Notes under the pieces: model-generated | Databases searched by the model: none | What the model was told of the DNA's origin: nothing | What the model saw: the letters and a program-made list of their open reading frames with translations, nothing else | Program-made: the position numbers and the translations under genes | Part shown: positions 14,605-22,160 of the stretch, one piece after another | How positions within the stretch are numbered: position 1 is the first letter of the stretch | How the letters are laid out: every line of letters begins with the position of its first letter | Assembly: GCA_019635585.1 (NCBI GenBank) | Contig: JAHBZE010000001.1 | Span: forward strand, 682,001 to 746,000 | From: Xanthobacteraceae bacterium | GTDB taxonomy: Bacteria > Pseudomonadota > Alphaproteobacteria > Rhizobiales > Xanthobacteraceae | Direction of reading: 5' to 3' | Length of the DNA stretch: 64,000 bases

Positions 14605-16438
14605 TTTTTCTTACCTTCGGTTCGTCGCGGTCAACCTGCGCCGGACGGCGGGGAAATTCCGCGATTGCATTGTTAAGCGCCGCCTTCATGCCTTTCTGGC
14701 AATCGAGCGGAAGACGAACGGTCACCTTCGTGCCCTTACGCAAGCGGCTTTCAATTTCGACCGAGCCGCCATGCAACTTCACGAGGCCCATCACTACGGA
14801 CAGACCTAGGCCGGTGCCTTCATAAGTCCGGTCGTAACTGGAACGGCCCTGAAAGAACGGGTCGCCAAGGCGGTCGATATCTTCCTCGGGAATGCCGATC
14901 CCGGTATCCGAAACGATCAGTTCGATCTCGTCGAGGTTCGCGGCGACGGAAATATCGATCTTGCCGCCCTGTTCGGTAAATTTTATCGCATTTGACACGA
15001 GGTTGATCACGACTTGGCGCAACGCGCGCGGGTCGGCGTTGATCTCGGGCAGATTGACAGCGACGTCGGAGAACAACTGGATACCCGCTTGTTCGGCGCG
15101 CAACGACATCATCTTGCGGCAGCTTTCAATCAGCGGCTTCACCGCGAACGGCTCGGTGACGATCTCGAAATGACCGGCCTCGATCCGCGACATATCGAGA
15201 ATACCGTTCACAACCGCCAGAAGGTGTTCGCCAGAATCCCGGATCAGACGCGCGTAATCCTGACGGCGCGCGGCGTCGAGCTTCATCTCGTCTTCGCGCC
15301 CGAGCATTTCCGAGAAGCCTATAATGGCGTTCAGCGGTGTGCGCAGTTCGTGGCTCACAGTCGCAAGGAACTTGCTCTTGGCGTCGTTCGCCCGCTCGGC
15401 TTCGGCGCGTGCGTGTTCGATGGCGAGCGCGTCGGACTTACGGGCCGAAACATCGCGGAACACAGAAACGACCTGGCGGGGGCTATCGTCTTCGCGACGT
15501 TCGTTGCCCGCTTCAATCGCGTGACTGCGCATCTCCACCCAGACGAATTCCGGCGCGCTGCGATGCATGGCTACGCGCGGCTCACGCTGCAGACGAAATT
15601 CGAGCGATGCCGGAATCACGCCACGCGCGGCATCCGAGATCGCAGTGAGGAACGCCGGGCGATCCGCGAGATGCACGCGATCGAACAGACGATGGCCGAG
15701 TAGATCAGAAGCGGGAACGCCGGTAAGCTGTTCGGCAGCGGGCGAAATAAAGGTGATCGCGCCGTCGCGGCCGTGGCGTGCAATCACGTCGGACATATTC
15801 TGCGCGAGCAGCCGGTAACGCGCTTCGCTCAGTTCCTTCGCGACCTGTCCTGCCCGAGCGAAAGCGCTATTGGCGAGCGCAAGTCCCCCCGCATAGATCG
15901 CGGCCGACGCGGCACCGGCGATCATCGACCAAGCCGGCGCCGAGTCGATGGAACTGGGATACGGAACCGCGAGCCAGAGCGTAGCGGCGGTCAGCAGCGC
16001 GATGACGATTGTAGAAACGATGAGGCGGCGCGAGGCGGACAGCGAGGCTTCGAGCGCGATGACGACGATCCACGGCGCGACGAAAGAGGCAATGCCGCCG
16101 GTGACGGCGCCAATCATGCCGACAAGCAGCGCCAGCGAACAGGCCGATAACAGATGTGCGCGTTCGTATTCGCCGGTTTTCGAGAGATACCAGACGAGCA
16201 AAAGCGGCGTCAGCGTCCAGCACAGGGCGATCACCTCGACCGCGGTCGGAACGCCGCGCCAGGCAAGATAAATCGGGAAAATCGCAAGTGCGACGAGGCC
16301 GACGAACAGCCGGGTCGCGAAGAACGCGCGGTGACGCGCCGCGAGCAGCGAATCGTGGCGCGCGCTCGCATGTACCAGTGCGTCGAGATAAGCCCGGATG
16401 GGCGTAAAACTTGAACTACGCAACTTACTGCGGCGCAT
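14597..16438 (-). CDS. PAS-domain sensor histidine kinase (DivJ/PleC-like)
   Basis: 613 aa. Five to six membrane helices lie in residues 40-195, a PAS domain at about 205-335 (RLLAQNMSDVIARHGRDGAITFIS...), then a HisKA domain with phospho-acceptor His363 in VSHELRTPLNAIIGFSEML. The HATPase has the N box NLVSNAIKF, DTGIGIPEED and GTGLGLSVV. Kinase residues are intact. The HisKA sequence and topology resemble alphaproteobacterial cell-cycle kinases of the DivJ/PleC/PdhS group that act on DivK/PleD, which would fit coupling to a peptidoglycan-binding partner. The subfamily is not certain. No response regulator is adjacent. Confidence 0.88.
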   Translation of the reverse strand: MRRSKLRSSSFTPIRAYLDALVHASARHDSLLAARHRAFFATRLFVGLVALAIFPIYLAWRGVPTAVEVIALCWTLTPLLLVWYLSKTGEYERAHLLSACSLALLVGMIGAVTGGIASFVAPWIVVIALEASLSASRRLIVSTIVIALLTAATLWLAVPYPSSIDSAPAWSMIAGAASAAIYAGGLALANSAFARAGQVAKELSEARYRLLAQNMSDVIARHGRDGAITFISPAAEQLTGVPASDLLGHRLFDRVHLADRPAFLTAISDAARGVIPASLEFRLQREPRVAMHRSAPEFVWVEMRSHAIEAGNERREDDSPRQVVSVFRDVSARKSDALAIEHARAEAERANDAKSKFLATVSHELRTPLNAIIGFSEMLGREDEMKLDAARRQDYARLIRDSGEHLLAVVNGILDMSRIEAGHFEIVTEPFAVKPLIESCRKMMSLRAEQAGIQLFSDVAVNLPEINADPRALRQVVINLVSNAIKFTEQGGKIDISVAANLDEIELIVSDTGIGIPEEDIDRLGDPFFQGRSSYDRTYEGTGLGLSVVMGLVKLHGGSVEIESRLRKGTKVTVRLPLDCQKGMKAALNNAIAEFPRRPAQVDRDEPKVRKSA

Positions 16439-16805
16439 GTTGCTCGAGGTTCCGCGCCGTCCCTCACCTGTTGGCGCCGACTCTAAAAGTGGCCGCTTAA
16501 GCGAACCCTAAATTCGGGGACACTTTTCGCCGCCGAGGACCGCCGGAAACCCTTATTTGGCAAGGCTTTCCAGGGCTTCCGGCGGCATGGTGAACGATCG
16601 GTTTCCGGCGCGCAGTTTCGTTCCCGACTTGTCCCGAAGTTGAAGAGATCGTTGCTGCGTCTCAGCGCGAATAGTTTCGAAACCATCTCCGGAATTTCTT
16701 CGATTCGATGCGAATCTTCGTCGAAGGCCGAACGGTTCTTTGAAGGCTCCCGGCTTAGGGTCCGCCATGACGCGGCAAATAAGCCGCGCGGGGACTACGG
16801 GCGTC
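16439..16805 (+). other. Intergenic region, divergent promoters presumed
   Basis: 367 bases between the divergent kinase and DUF5330 genes. No convincing gene: the short frames have no ribosome site or protein-like composition. I see no strong hairpin or clear -35/-10 pair. The two promoters must lie here. Confidence 0.5.
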
Positions 16806-17207
16806 ATGTTCTTTCTGGTTCGGGTAGCCTTCTGGCTTTCCATCGTCGTGCTGCTGCTTCCGGCCGGGCCGAAATCGGACCCGAACGCGCCGGCAGTGAG
16901 CACGTTCGAAGCGATCGGCGCGGCGCAAGCCGCGATCAAGGACGCGCGGGGCTTCTGTGCCCGCGAGCCGGAAGCCTGCGCGGTCGGCGCGCAGGCACTG
17001 CAGACCTTCGGCCAGAAGGCGCAGAACGGCGCGAAGATGCTCTATGAATTTCTGTCGTCCAATGCCGACAAACAGGACGGGCCGACCGGTTCCACGCCGC
17101 GTCCGGGCCGCGACACGCTGACCGCCGACGACCGCGAAGTGCCGTGGCTTGCGCCCTCGCCGCAAAAGACCGCGAACCCGCGACAGCCGCCGCGCCGCGC
17201 GGGCTGA
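16806..17207 (+). CDS. DUF5330 family membrane-anchored protein
   Basis: 133 aa from ATG 16806 (MFFLVRVAFWLSIVVLLLP), the conserved N-terminal membrane helix of DUF5330. It continues TFEAIGAAQAAIKDARGFCAREPEACAVG, with a Cys pair, and ends in a Pro/Arg-rich tail. The longer frame from 16740 adds residues not typical of the family. Found widely in Hyphomicrobiales; function unknown. It lies just upstream of sufE. Confidence 0.85.
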   Translation: MFFLVRVAFWLSIVVLLLPAGPKSDPNAPAVSTFEAIGAAQAAIKDARGFCAREPEACAVGAQALQTFGQKAQNGAKMLYEFLSSNADKQDGPTGSTPRPGRDTLTADDREVPWLAPSPQKTANPRQPPRRAG

Positions 17208-17255
17208 GCTTTTCCGAGAATTGTGCCTTTTGCCCGTGCCGCCTATATCGGGGGC

Positions 17256-17666
17256 ATGAACGAACGCATCGAGCGAATCATCGAGGATTTCGAGCTCCTC
17301 GATAGCTGGGACGACCGCTATCGTTACGTGATCGAGCTCGGCCGCAAGCTGCCGGAACTGCCGGCCGCCGATCATGTCGATGCGAATAAAGTGCAGGGCT
17401 GTGCGAGCCAGGTGTGGCTTACAAGTGCGCGCAAGGGCAATGCCATCGAGTTTCAGGGCGACAGCGACGCGCATATCGTCAAGGGGCTAATCGCCATTCT
17501 TTTTGCACTCTATTCCGGCGAGAACCCGAAGACGATTCTGGAGACTGATGCAAATGCGGTGTTCAACCAGCTCGGCCTCGGCGAACACCTGACACCGCAA
17601 CGCTCGAACGGATTCCGCTCGATGGTCGAGCGCATGAAGCGCGACGCGCAAGCCGCGCTCGCTTAG
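17256..17666 (+). CDS. sufE: SufE, cysteine desulfuration protein
   Basis: 136 aa from ATG 17256 (MNERIERIIEDFELLDSWDD). The active Cys49 lies in KVQGCASQVWL, matching the sulfur-acceptor Cys of E. coli SufE. It accepts persulfide from the desulfurase SufS and passes it to the SufBCD scaffold for Fe-S cluster assembly. Other family features: HIVKGLIAILFALYSGENP and LGLGEHLTPQRSNGFRSM. Stand-alone here, without the suf operon. Confidence 0.94.
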   Translation: MNERIERIIEDFELLDSWDDRYRYVIELGRKLPELPAADHVDANKVQGCASQVWLTSARKGNAIEFQGDSDAHIVKGLIAILFALYSGENPKTILETDANAVFNQLGLGEHLTPQRSNGFRSMVERMKRDAQAALA

Positions 17667-18251
17667 CTATTCGCGATAGGCGTCCATCGTCGGACGCGCG
17701 TCGTCGGCCTGCCAGCTTCGTAAAGGAGAGCGCTTGCCGGTGATCTTTGCCGCCAAACCATAGTGCCGTGCGAGGCGGTCGAGTGCGAGACCGAGCACGA
17801 TCTTCGACGTGCGCCGCGGCCAGCCGCGTTCATACTCGACGGTTTCGAGACCCTTCAGAAAGCAGCACACATCGAGGAGGAGGCCGGAAAACTCCGGGCC
17901 GGCGGCATCGAGTGCGAGATCCAAACGTTCTTTCGCGGCGAGTACGAGATCGGAGAAGTGCATGCCGCTGTCGCCGCCGCCGCGGCGGCCATGCGCGACC
18001 GGCGACGACAAATTCGCACCGATGCGCGGCGTCATGGCGGCACGCGTGAAGTCGGCGCGCAGCCGCTCACCGGCCGCGAATTGCGCAGCATCAATCATGG
18101 GTCTGCCGTTCGCATCCTTACGGCGTGCGAGCCAGGCCAGCGGGCTTTCGCATTCGTTGATGAGCAGTGCGTCGGGGGCAATCCGCGCGTCTTCTTTTCC
18201 GGCGCGAGCGACGCCGTGCCGGACGATAAATTCCTTCTTCGCTTTTTTCAT
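17667..18251 (-). CDS. DUF6456 domain protein
   Basis: 194 aa. The basic N-terminus is followed by INECESPLAWLARRKDANGRPMIDAAQFAAGERLRADF, the typical DUF6456 opening. Then SGMHFSDLVLAAKERLDLALDAAGPEFSGLLLDVCCFLKGLE and ERGWPRRTSKIVLGLALDRLARHYG follow. The family looks DNA-binding and is usually found downstream of, or fused to, a helix-turn-helix. Here it overlaps the upstream DnaA-like HTH gene by 4 bases, so the pair probably works as one regulator. Stops convergently and directly against sufE. Confidence 0.85.
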   Translation of the reverse strand: MKKAKKEFIVRHGVARAGKEDARIAPDALLINECESPLAWLARRKDANGRPMIDAAQFAAGERLRADFTRAAMTPRIGANLSSPVAHGRRGGGDSGMHFSDLVLAAKERLDLALDAAGPEFSGLLLDVCCFLKGLETVEYERGWPRRTSKIVLGLALDRLARHYGLAAKITGKRSPLRSWQADDARPTMDAYRE

Positions 18252-18595
18252 CGCGCGGCTCCGCAGATCGCGCGGAGCAGATCCTCAAGTTCGGAGAGTT
18301 CGGCGTCGAACTTCCGGTCGTCGCGGCGGTCTTCGATCAGGCGGCAGGCGTGTGCTGCGGTGGTGCGGTCACGGCCGAAATATTCGGCGACCTTGGTAAG
18401 CGGCAAGCCGGCGCCGGTATGGGCCAGATACATGCCGATCTGGCGCGCAGTCGAAACGCGGCGCGAGGAGCGGCGGTGTGACACGATCTCGGAGGCCGCG
18501 ACGCCCGACGCACTCGCAGCCAACCTAGCCGCCAGCGCGCAGGTGACTTCCACCGATACCGACACCTTCCGTGCCGACCACAAAAACGCATGCAT
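18248..18595 (-). CDS. DnaA domain-IV-like helix-turn-helix protein
   Basis: 115 aa. Residues about 55-95 (TARQIGMYLAHTGAGLPLTKVAEYFGRDRTTAAHACRLIEDRR) match the DnaA C-terminal DNA-binding domain, including the DRTTAAHA signature helix that reads DnaA boxes. There is no AAA+ domain, so it is not an initiator but probably a regulator that binds DnaA-box-like DNA. GGGAG lies 8 bases before ATG 18595. The IS1595-type transposon is inserted 24 bases upstream of this ATG, probably separating the gene from its native promoter now near 21255-21400. Confidence 0.87.
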   Translation of the reverse strand: MHAFLWSARKVSVSVEVTCALAARLAASASGVAASEIVSHRRSSRRVSTARQIGMYLAHTGAGLPLTKVAEYFGRDRTTAAHACRLIEDRRDDRKFDAELSELEDLLRAICGAAR

Positions 18596-18618
18596 TCCGC
18601 CGCACTCCCTTGAATAGG

Positions 18619-18626
18619 AATATATC
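18619..18626. repeat. Target-site duplication, left copy (AATATATC)
   Basis: AATATATC immediately outside the left terminal inverted repeat; identical copy at 21247-21254. Eight bases is the usual duplication length for IS1595-family elements. Confidence 0.88.
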
Positions 18627-18649
18627 CGCAGTTATATACTTGACATAGC
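18627..18649 (+). repeat. Left terminal inverted repeat of the IS1595-type transposon
   Basis: Begins CGCAGTTATATACTTGACA and ends TAGC; perfect 23-bp match to the inverse of 21224-21246. It contains an inward-pointing TTGACA (18640-18645) with TAAAAT 16 bases downstream (18662-18667). Confidence 0.92.
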
Positions 18650-18827
18650 TTAACTGCCCGGTAAAATGATACCGACAGGCCGGTGCTGATTTGTGAGTTG
18701 TTTGTTTAGAAAAAACGCCTAACTATTGAGTCGCGCGCGACACGGTGAATCTCCCGGCCGTATCTCCAGTTTTTAGGCTTGGACTGGATGAAGACTATGT
18801 GGGGGGTTGGAGTCCCACCGCGCATTT

Positions 18828-18851
18828 AACGGGCAGCTTCGGCTGCCCGTT
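18828..18851 (-). terminator. Hairpin at the end of the cargo gene
   Basis: Perfect 10-bp stem AACGGGCAGC / GCTGCCCGTT with a 4-base loop. It overlaps the stop codon of the minus-strand cargo gene (TAA 18852-18850). No strong T-run follows on either strand, so it is a probable but weak intrinsic terminator, or an mRNA-stabilising hairpin. Confidence 0.6.
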
Positions 18852-19404
18852 ACCATTTCTCGGGTCTGATAATCCCGTGCTTCTTGGCGTAGCGCTTGGC
18901 TTCTGGCGCGCTGCTTACATGGAACGTGGCGACCCAGAGTTCGTTGCCGCTATTATCTGTTTTAATAACGGTTTGAATCCAGCCGCCAAATACAACGTTC
19001 TCGTAAAAGAAGAAGCTGAGATGGTTGTCGCGCTGTTGCACTACGCGCCCCAAATCAATTGATATTGGCAGCATGCCAAAATGCGCAGGCCGGAGCCTAT
19101 GTTTGTGCATCGATTTAAGGGCGTAATCGTGCCTCATGCGGATTAGGCTGGTAGAACTGCCAATGATTTTGCACAGTTCTAGCGGCAGCCGCCCAACAGA
19201 AATAATGCCAGGATCGCCGTAGGAGAGAAAGTTGAACCAGCCTTCTTCGGTTAATCGCAATAAAGACTCTCGTTCAAAAAAAGAAACCGAAAAGGTACGG
19301 GACGCAGCGCTATTGCGAGCGCTAACGAGCCCGCCTGATCCTAAAAAGGCGAAGAAAAAGGCTAAGCGGAAGCGGTCGTCGAAGTAGTGTCGGCCTCTTC
19401 CCAA
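18850..19404 (-). CDS. Transposon cargo protein, unknown (possible BECR-fold nuclease)
   Basis: Up to 184 aa. The longest start (TTG 19404) overlaps the DUF4145 gene by 43 bases; TTG 19260 (MRLTEEGWFNFLSYGDPG), with GAGAG upstream, would give a more compact 136-aa product. C-terminal segments: IRMRHDYALKSMHKHRLRP, LPISIDLGRVV, GGWIQTVIKTD, NELWVATFHVSSAPEAKRY. The order Lys-His helix, LP strand, Lys strand and T-F-H strand recalls barnase/EndoU/colicin-type (BECR, PBECR) nuclease domains, but I cannot confirm this. It is last in an operon with the DUF4145 gene. Confidence 0.55.
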   Translation of the reverse strand: MGRGRHYFDDRFRLAFFFAFLGSGGLVSARNSAASRTFSVSFFERESLLRLTEEGWFNFLSYGDPGIISVGRLPLELCKIIGSSTSLIRMRHDYALKSMHKHRLRPAHFGMLPISIDLGRVVQQRDNHLSFFFYENVVFGGWIQTVIKTDNSGNELWVATFHVSSAPEAKRYAKKHGIIRPEKW

Positions 19405-20045
19405 GGAAGTTTCTCGCCACGCCGCTTTTTGACGGCGTTTGGCAGACTGAAAAGGTAACGGAGAACCATTTCGCTCAAGTTGCGCAGTTGAGCCAAATCG
19501 TCTCTCGAAATGGGAGCTTCTTCATGGGCTGCATCATTCCCGTCGTCGCGGATTATGTCGGCCCATGCCGCAATATCGGTAGTTAGCTTGCCAGCCGCAG
19601 CAAGCGCTTTAATGCGTGCGTACAGCGTGCCAGTAAGCGTTCCGTCAATTTTCTTTAAACCGATATCGAGCGCCTTCCGGTACATTGTGCCGGACGCTTC
19701 TTCGTTCCCGTCGATTGTGAAATTGCGCTCAGCCTGTAGGTAGATGCGCGCAACGTCTGGCGGTAAAAGTTCGGGCACATTCGGTTTTGGTGGGTCAGGC
19801 CAAAAGGAAACCACTTCAAAACCCATATTGGTAACGTCGCCCGAATTGCCGGTAATGTGTGCGATGCCGCTGCCTTGCTGTTTCGCCTTAAACACCAAAG
19901 CGGCAGACGGTAGGTGGCACTTGGGGCAACTCAGGTGAACCACACCGTGGTATTCGTTCTTAATCCGAGTTGCTGCGACTACCTGTAGCCCGATGTTTGT
20001 GGTCAGGCACTTGGGGTGCGGACATTGATGCGCGAGGATAGCCAT
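19362..20045 (-). CDS. DUF4145 domain protein (transposon cargo)
   Basis: 227 aa from ATG 20045. An N-terminal zinc-ribbon-like region (MAILAHQCPHPKCLTTN ... LSCPKCHLP, two CxxxxC/CxxC pairs) precedes the helical DUF4145 domain: LLPPDVARIYLQAERNFTIDG, SGTMYRKALDIGLKKIDG, WADIIRDDGNDAAHEEAPIS. DUF4145 proteins are often found with restriction or defence genes, and the domain is considered HEPN-like. A longer frame back to TTG 20159 exists, but the ATG gives the usual N-terminus right before the first CxxxxC and has GGAG upstream. Cargo of the IS1595-type element. Confidence 0.82.
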   Translation of the reverse strand: MAILAHQCPHPKCLTTNIGLQVVAATRIKNEYHGVVHLSCPKCHLPSAALVFKAKQQGSGIAHITGNSGDVTNMGFEVVSFWPDPPKPNVPELLPPDVARIYLQAERNFTIDGNEEASGTMYRKALDIGLKKIDGTLTGTLYARIKALAAAGKLTTDIAAWADIIRDDGNDAAHEEAPISRDDLAQLRNLSEMVLRYLFSLPNAVKKRRGEKLPWEEADTTSTTASA

Positions 20046-20250
20046 GGAAATACGCTCCGAGATGCAGAGTGCTGAGCTTGCAATCAGGACTGCGGTTTCC
20101 CGCGACCCTGGATCGGCAATGCTTGCATTGATGGAATTGTATTCTGATTCAGCCGACAAGGAAGCCTTCGTGGCCGCGCTTGTGGCTAATCTTGTTTCCG
20201 CGCGCGCAGTTTACGCCAACGGTAAAAGCGTAGGGCGTTCTGACGCCTAG
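20044..20250 (+). CDS. Possible small protein divergent from DUF4145 (68 aa)
   Basis: 68 codons from ATG 20044 (MEIRSEMQSAELAIRTAVSR) with GAGG upstream; helical, mildly acidic, ends GKSVGRSDA. Its ATG overlaps the oppositely directed ATG of the DUF4145 gene in CCATGG, and its stop overlaps the transposase stop by 4 bases, so it exactly fills the space between the two. That fit suggests it is real; the antisense frame continuing to 20159 is the alternative. Confidence 0.4.
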   Translation: MEIRSEMQSAELAIRTAVSRDPGSAMLALMELYSDSADKEAFVAALVANLVSARAVYANGKSVGRSDA

Positions 20251-21197
20251 AGCGGATCTTGACCAACTTGTCGATACGTGAGGCGCTTACCTTCAGCACC
20301 CTGAAGGGCAGTCACCGCACGTTCTCCATCGGTAACACCGAGAGCGGAGCGGTTGTTGTAGCGAAACTCAAATTCGGTGAGGTAACGCTGTAGGTGCTGC
20401 TCCGAGCAGAACCCATAGACGCCCTTCATGCCCTTTTTGAAATTGCCGAAGAAGTTCTCAACGTGGTTCGTGGTCTGACCATCGGGGCCGACATAGACGC
20501 CACGCTTGTTCCAACCGTGCTTGACGGTCTTGTGATCGGCAAACTCTTTGCCTGTCTGGACGTAAAGGCCGCTTTCGTCGGTGTGGAGTTCTGACTTGCG
20601 GTCCACATTACGAACGAGGATTTCGCGGACGGTTTCGACGTTTGCTTTCTTGACGTGAAACACGCGGGCTTTGCCCTGCGGTTCAACGAGAGCAACGATT
20701 GAGCGTTTGTGGCGAAGGCCCTTGCGGTAGGACTTAGCGCGCTTGGTATTGCCGATATAGGTTTCGTCTGCCTGCACGATCTTGCCGCTGCCGCCCATCG
20801 GGTCCTTGCTGGCAGCGCCCGGCGTCATGGCTTCACGAATACGGTGAGCCATGAACCACGCGGTCTTATAGGTAATACCAAGCTGGCGATGAAGCTGGTG
20901 AGCGCTGATACCGCGCTTGCTGGACGCCATGAGATGGAAGCCAAGCAACCATTTCGTGAGCGGGATTTTGGACCGCTCGAATACGCTTCCGACCGTAACA
21001 GTGAAGTGCTGACGGCAAGAGTTGCACTGAAACAGACCCGGACGGTGAGACTTGCCTTCGAGGCGCTTCAAGTGCGCCTGATCGGCCTCGCCGCAATGCG
21101 GGCAATACGGACCATTGGGCCAACGAATGGCCTCCAAATGTTCGCGGGCTTTGTCTTCGTTCGTGAAGATCGGGTTGGTCAGTGCTGCGCTTGTCAT
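20247..21197 (-). CDS. IS1595-family DDE transposase
   Basis: 316 aa. An N-terminal zinc ribbon (YCPHCGEADQAH ... FQCNSCRQHFTVTVGS) is followed by the ISXO2-like catalytic domain with ADETYIG, HTDESGLY and HVENFFGNFKKGMKG, carrying the D, D and the IS1595-type N/E triad region. Also present are the family features GKIVQADETYIG and EFRYNNRSALG. The frame is intact and full length. It transposes by cut-and-paste or copy-in with 8-bp duplications, as seen here. Driven by a promoter whose -35 lies in the terminal repeat. Confidence 0.94.
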   Translation of the reverse strand: MTSAALTNPIFTNEDKAREHLEAIRWPNGPYCPHCGEADQAHLKRLEGKSHRPGLFQCNSCRQHFTVTVGSVFERSKIPLTKWLLGFHLMASSKRGISAHQLHRQLGITYKTAWFMAHRIREAMTPGAASKDPMGGSGKIVQADETYIGNTKRAKSYRKGLRHKRSIVALVEPQGKARVFHVKKANVETVREILVRNVDRKSELHTDESGLYVQTGKEFADHKTVKHGWNKRGVYVGPDGQTTNHVENFFGNFKKGMKGVYGFCSEQHLQRYLTEFEFRYNNRSALGVTDGERAVTALQGAEGKRLTYRQVGQDPL

Positions 21198-21203
21198 GGG
21201 GAT

Positions 21204-21233
21204 TTTATACCCCCGGTAGCGTGGCTATGTCAA
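21204..21233 (-). promoter_or_regulatory. Transposase promoter partly within the inverted repeat
   Basis: On the minus strand TTGACA (21233-21228) lies inside the terminal repeat, and TATAAA (21209-21204) follows after 18 bases. The ATG of the transposase is 7 bases further on, so the leader is very short or absent. Binding of transposase to the repeat would cover the -35 and so give autorepression. Confidence 0.6.
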
Positions 21234-21246
21234 GTATATAACTGCG
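21224..21246 (-). repeat. Right terminal inverted repeat of the IS1595-type transposon
   Basis: Perfect 23-bp inverse of 18627-18649. Followed outside by the target duplication AATATATC at 21247-21254. Confidence 0.92.
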
Positions 21247-21254
21247 AATATATC

Positions 21255-21731
21255 CTTATCATAGAGATTGCGGCCAGAGCGGGGAAATCCCGATTCCGGA
21301 CAAGGCGCGCAGAGCGAAAATTCGCCCGCAACGAAAAGAGCTTAGTCGGATTCCTTGCATCCTGTGGATAGGAATTTATCCCCGCCACGTTGGGAGGCAG
21401 CAAATTCGGCGGATTCAGAAGGAATCCGCTTATGCCTTTTCGCAAGCCTCCCATTCTCGTTCGCGGACCCGAATATGCCGCGATCCGCGCGTTCCGCACT
21501 GACACGCGCGAGGAAATGCTGCGCCGGCAGAAACTCTTTCTCGCGGCCGGGCTTTCAGGACAGAAGGCGCGTTTTCTGCGGGCCTTGCGCGAGGAGCGCC
21601 GGGCCGCAGGCTCGCCCGGTTACGATCTCGCAAGGCATTTCACGCTCGCGCGCTTGTGTAGCGGCGGCGCCTTGCGGGGTCCCAAGGCGAAGCATAACTC
21701 TGTGCAGGAAACCCGCACCCGGAGACGAAAA
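21255..21731. other. Region upstream of msrB: old promoter of the DnaA-like gene and possible small ORF
   Basis: 477 bases. A frame from ATG 21432 ([20 protein letters not shown]), with AAGGA upstream, stays open in the same frame as msrB without a stop between them. Its product would be basic and helical ([20 protein letters not shown]), and no family is recognised. Because msrB has its own GGAG site and ATG, this may be a leader ORF or chance. The left part contains two DnaA-box-like sites (21363-21383) and was adjacent to the DnaA-like gene before the transposon entered. Confidence 0.45.
21363..21383. promoter_or_regulatory. Pair of DnaA-box-like sites
   Basis: TGTGGATAG (21363-21371), the complement of CTATCCACA (one mismatch to TTATCCACA), and TTATCCCC (21376-21383) face each other, 4 bases apart. 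Without the transposon they would lie about 130 bases upstream of the DnaA-domain-IV-like gene (18248-18595), which could bind them to regulate itself. Confidence 0.4.
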
Positions 21732-22160
21732 ATGGCAGAGACCACGAGCCGCCCGAAGGTCGTGAAATCCGACGCCGAGTGGCAGAAGGAACTGACCCCG
21801 GAGCAGTATTACATCACCCGCAAGCACGGCACCGAGCCCGCGTGGACCGGGCCTTATCTCAACGAAAAGAGCAAGGGCGTTTACAACTGCGTCGCCTGCG
21901 GCGCGCCGCTGTTTTCGTCCGACACGAAATACGATTCCGGCTCCGGCTGGCCGAGCTTCTACCAGCCGATCGAAAACGGCGCGGTGTCGGAACACTCCGA
22001 CAACTCATTCCTCATGCGCCGCACCGAAATCCGCTGCGCCTCTTGCGAGGCGCATCTCGGCCACGTATTTCCGGATGGACCCAATCCAACCGGGCAGCGC
22101 TACTGCATGAACGGTCATGCGTTGAAGCTGCAAAAGGCCGATGAACAAGACAAGAAATAG
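21732..22160 (+). CDS. msrB: Peptide methionine-R-sulfoxide reductase MsrB
   Basis: 142 aa from ATG 21732, with GGAG about 8 bases upstream. Zinc is bound by CVACG and CASCE. The catalytic Cys is in RYCMNG, preceded by the family core [11 protein letters not shown] and [11 protein letters not shown]. It reduces the R epimer of methionine sulfoxide in the cytosol. An in-frame upstream extension to 21390 exists but is not MsrB-like. It overlaps ptrB by 20 bases. Confidence 0.95.
   Translation: MAETTSRPKVVKSDAEWQKELTPEQYYITRKHGTEPAWTGPYLNEKSKGVYNCVACGAPLFSSDTKYDSGSGWPSFYQPIENGAVSEHSDNSFLMRRTEIRCASCEAHLGHVFPDGPNPTGQRYCMNGHALKLQKADEQDKK

Larger units (their letters stand above)
18627..21246 (-). 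mobile_element. IS1595-type transposon with cargo genes
   Basis: 2620 bp bounded by perfect 23-bp inverted repeats (18627-18649 and 21224-21246) and an 8-bp target duplication AATATATC on both sides, so the ends are defined exactly. It carries an intact DDE transposase (20247-21197), a DUF4145 gene, a second cargo gene (18850-19404) and perhaps a small divergent ORF. A plain IS1595 element is about 1 kb, so about 1.6 kb is cargo. Both ends and the transposase are undamaged, which suggests recent insertion. Confidence 0.9.

Noticed and set aside
18745-19062. Plus-strand ORF of 105 codons at the left end of the transposon.
   Set aside because: Runs through the cargo hairpin and antisense to a more protein-like cargo gene; no ribosome site.
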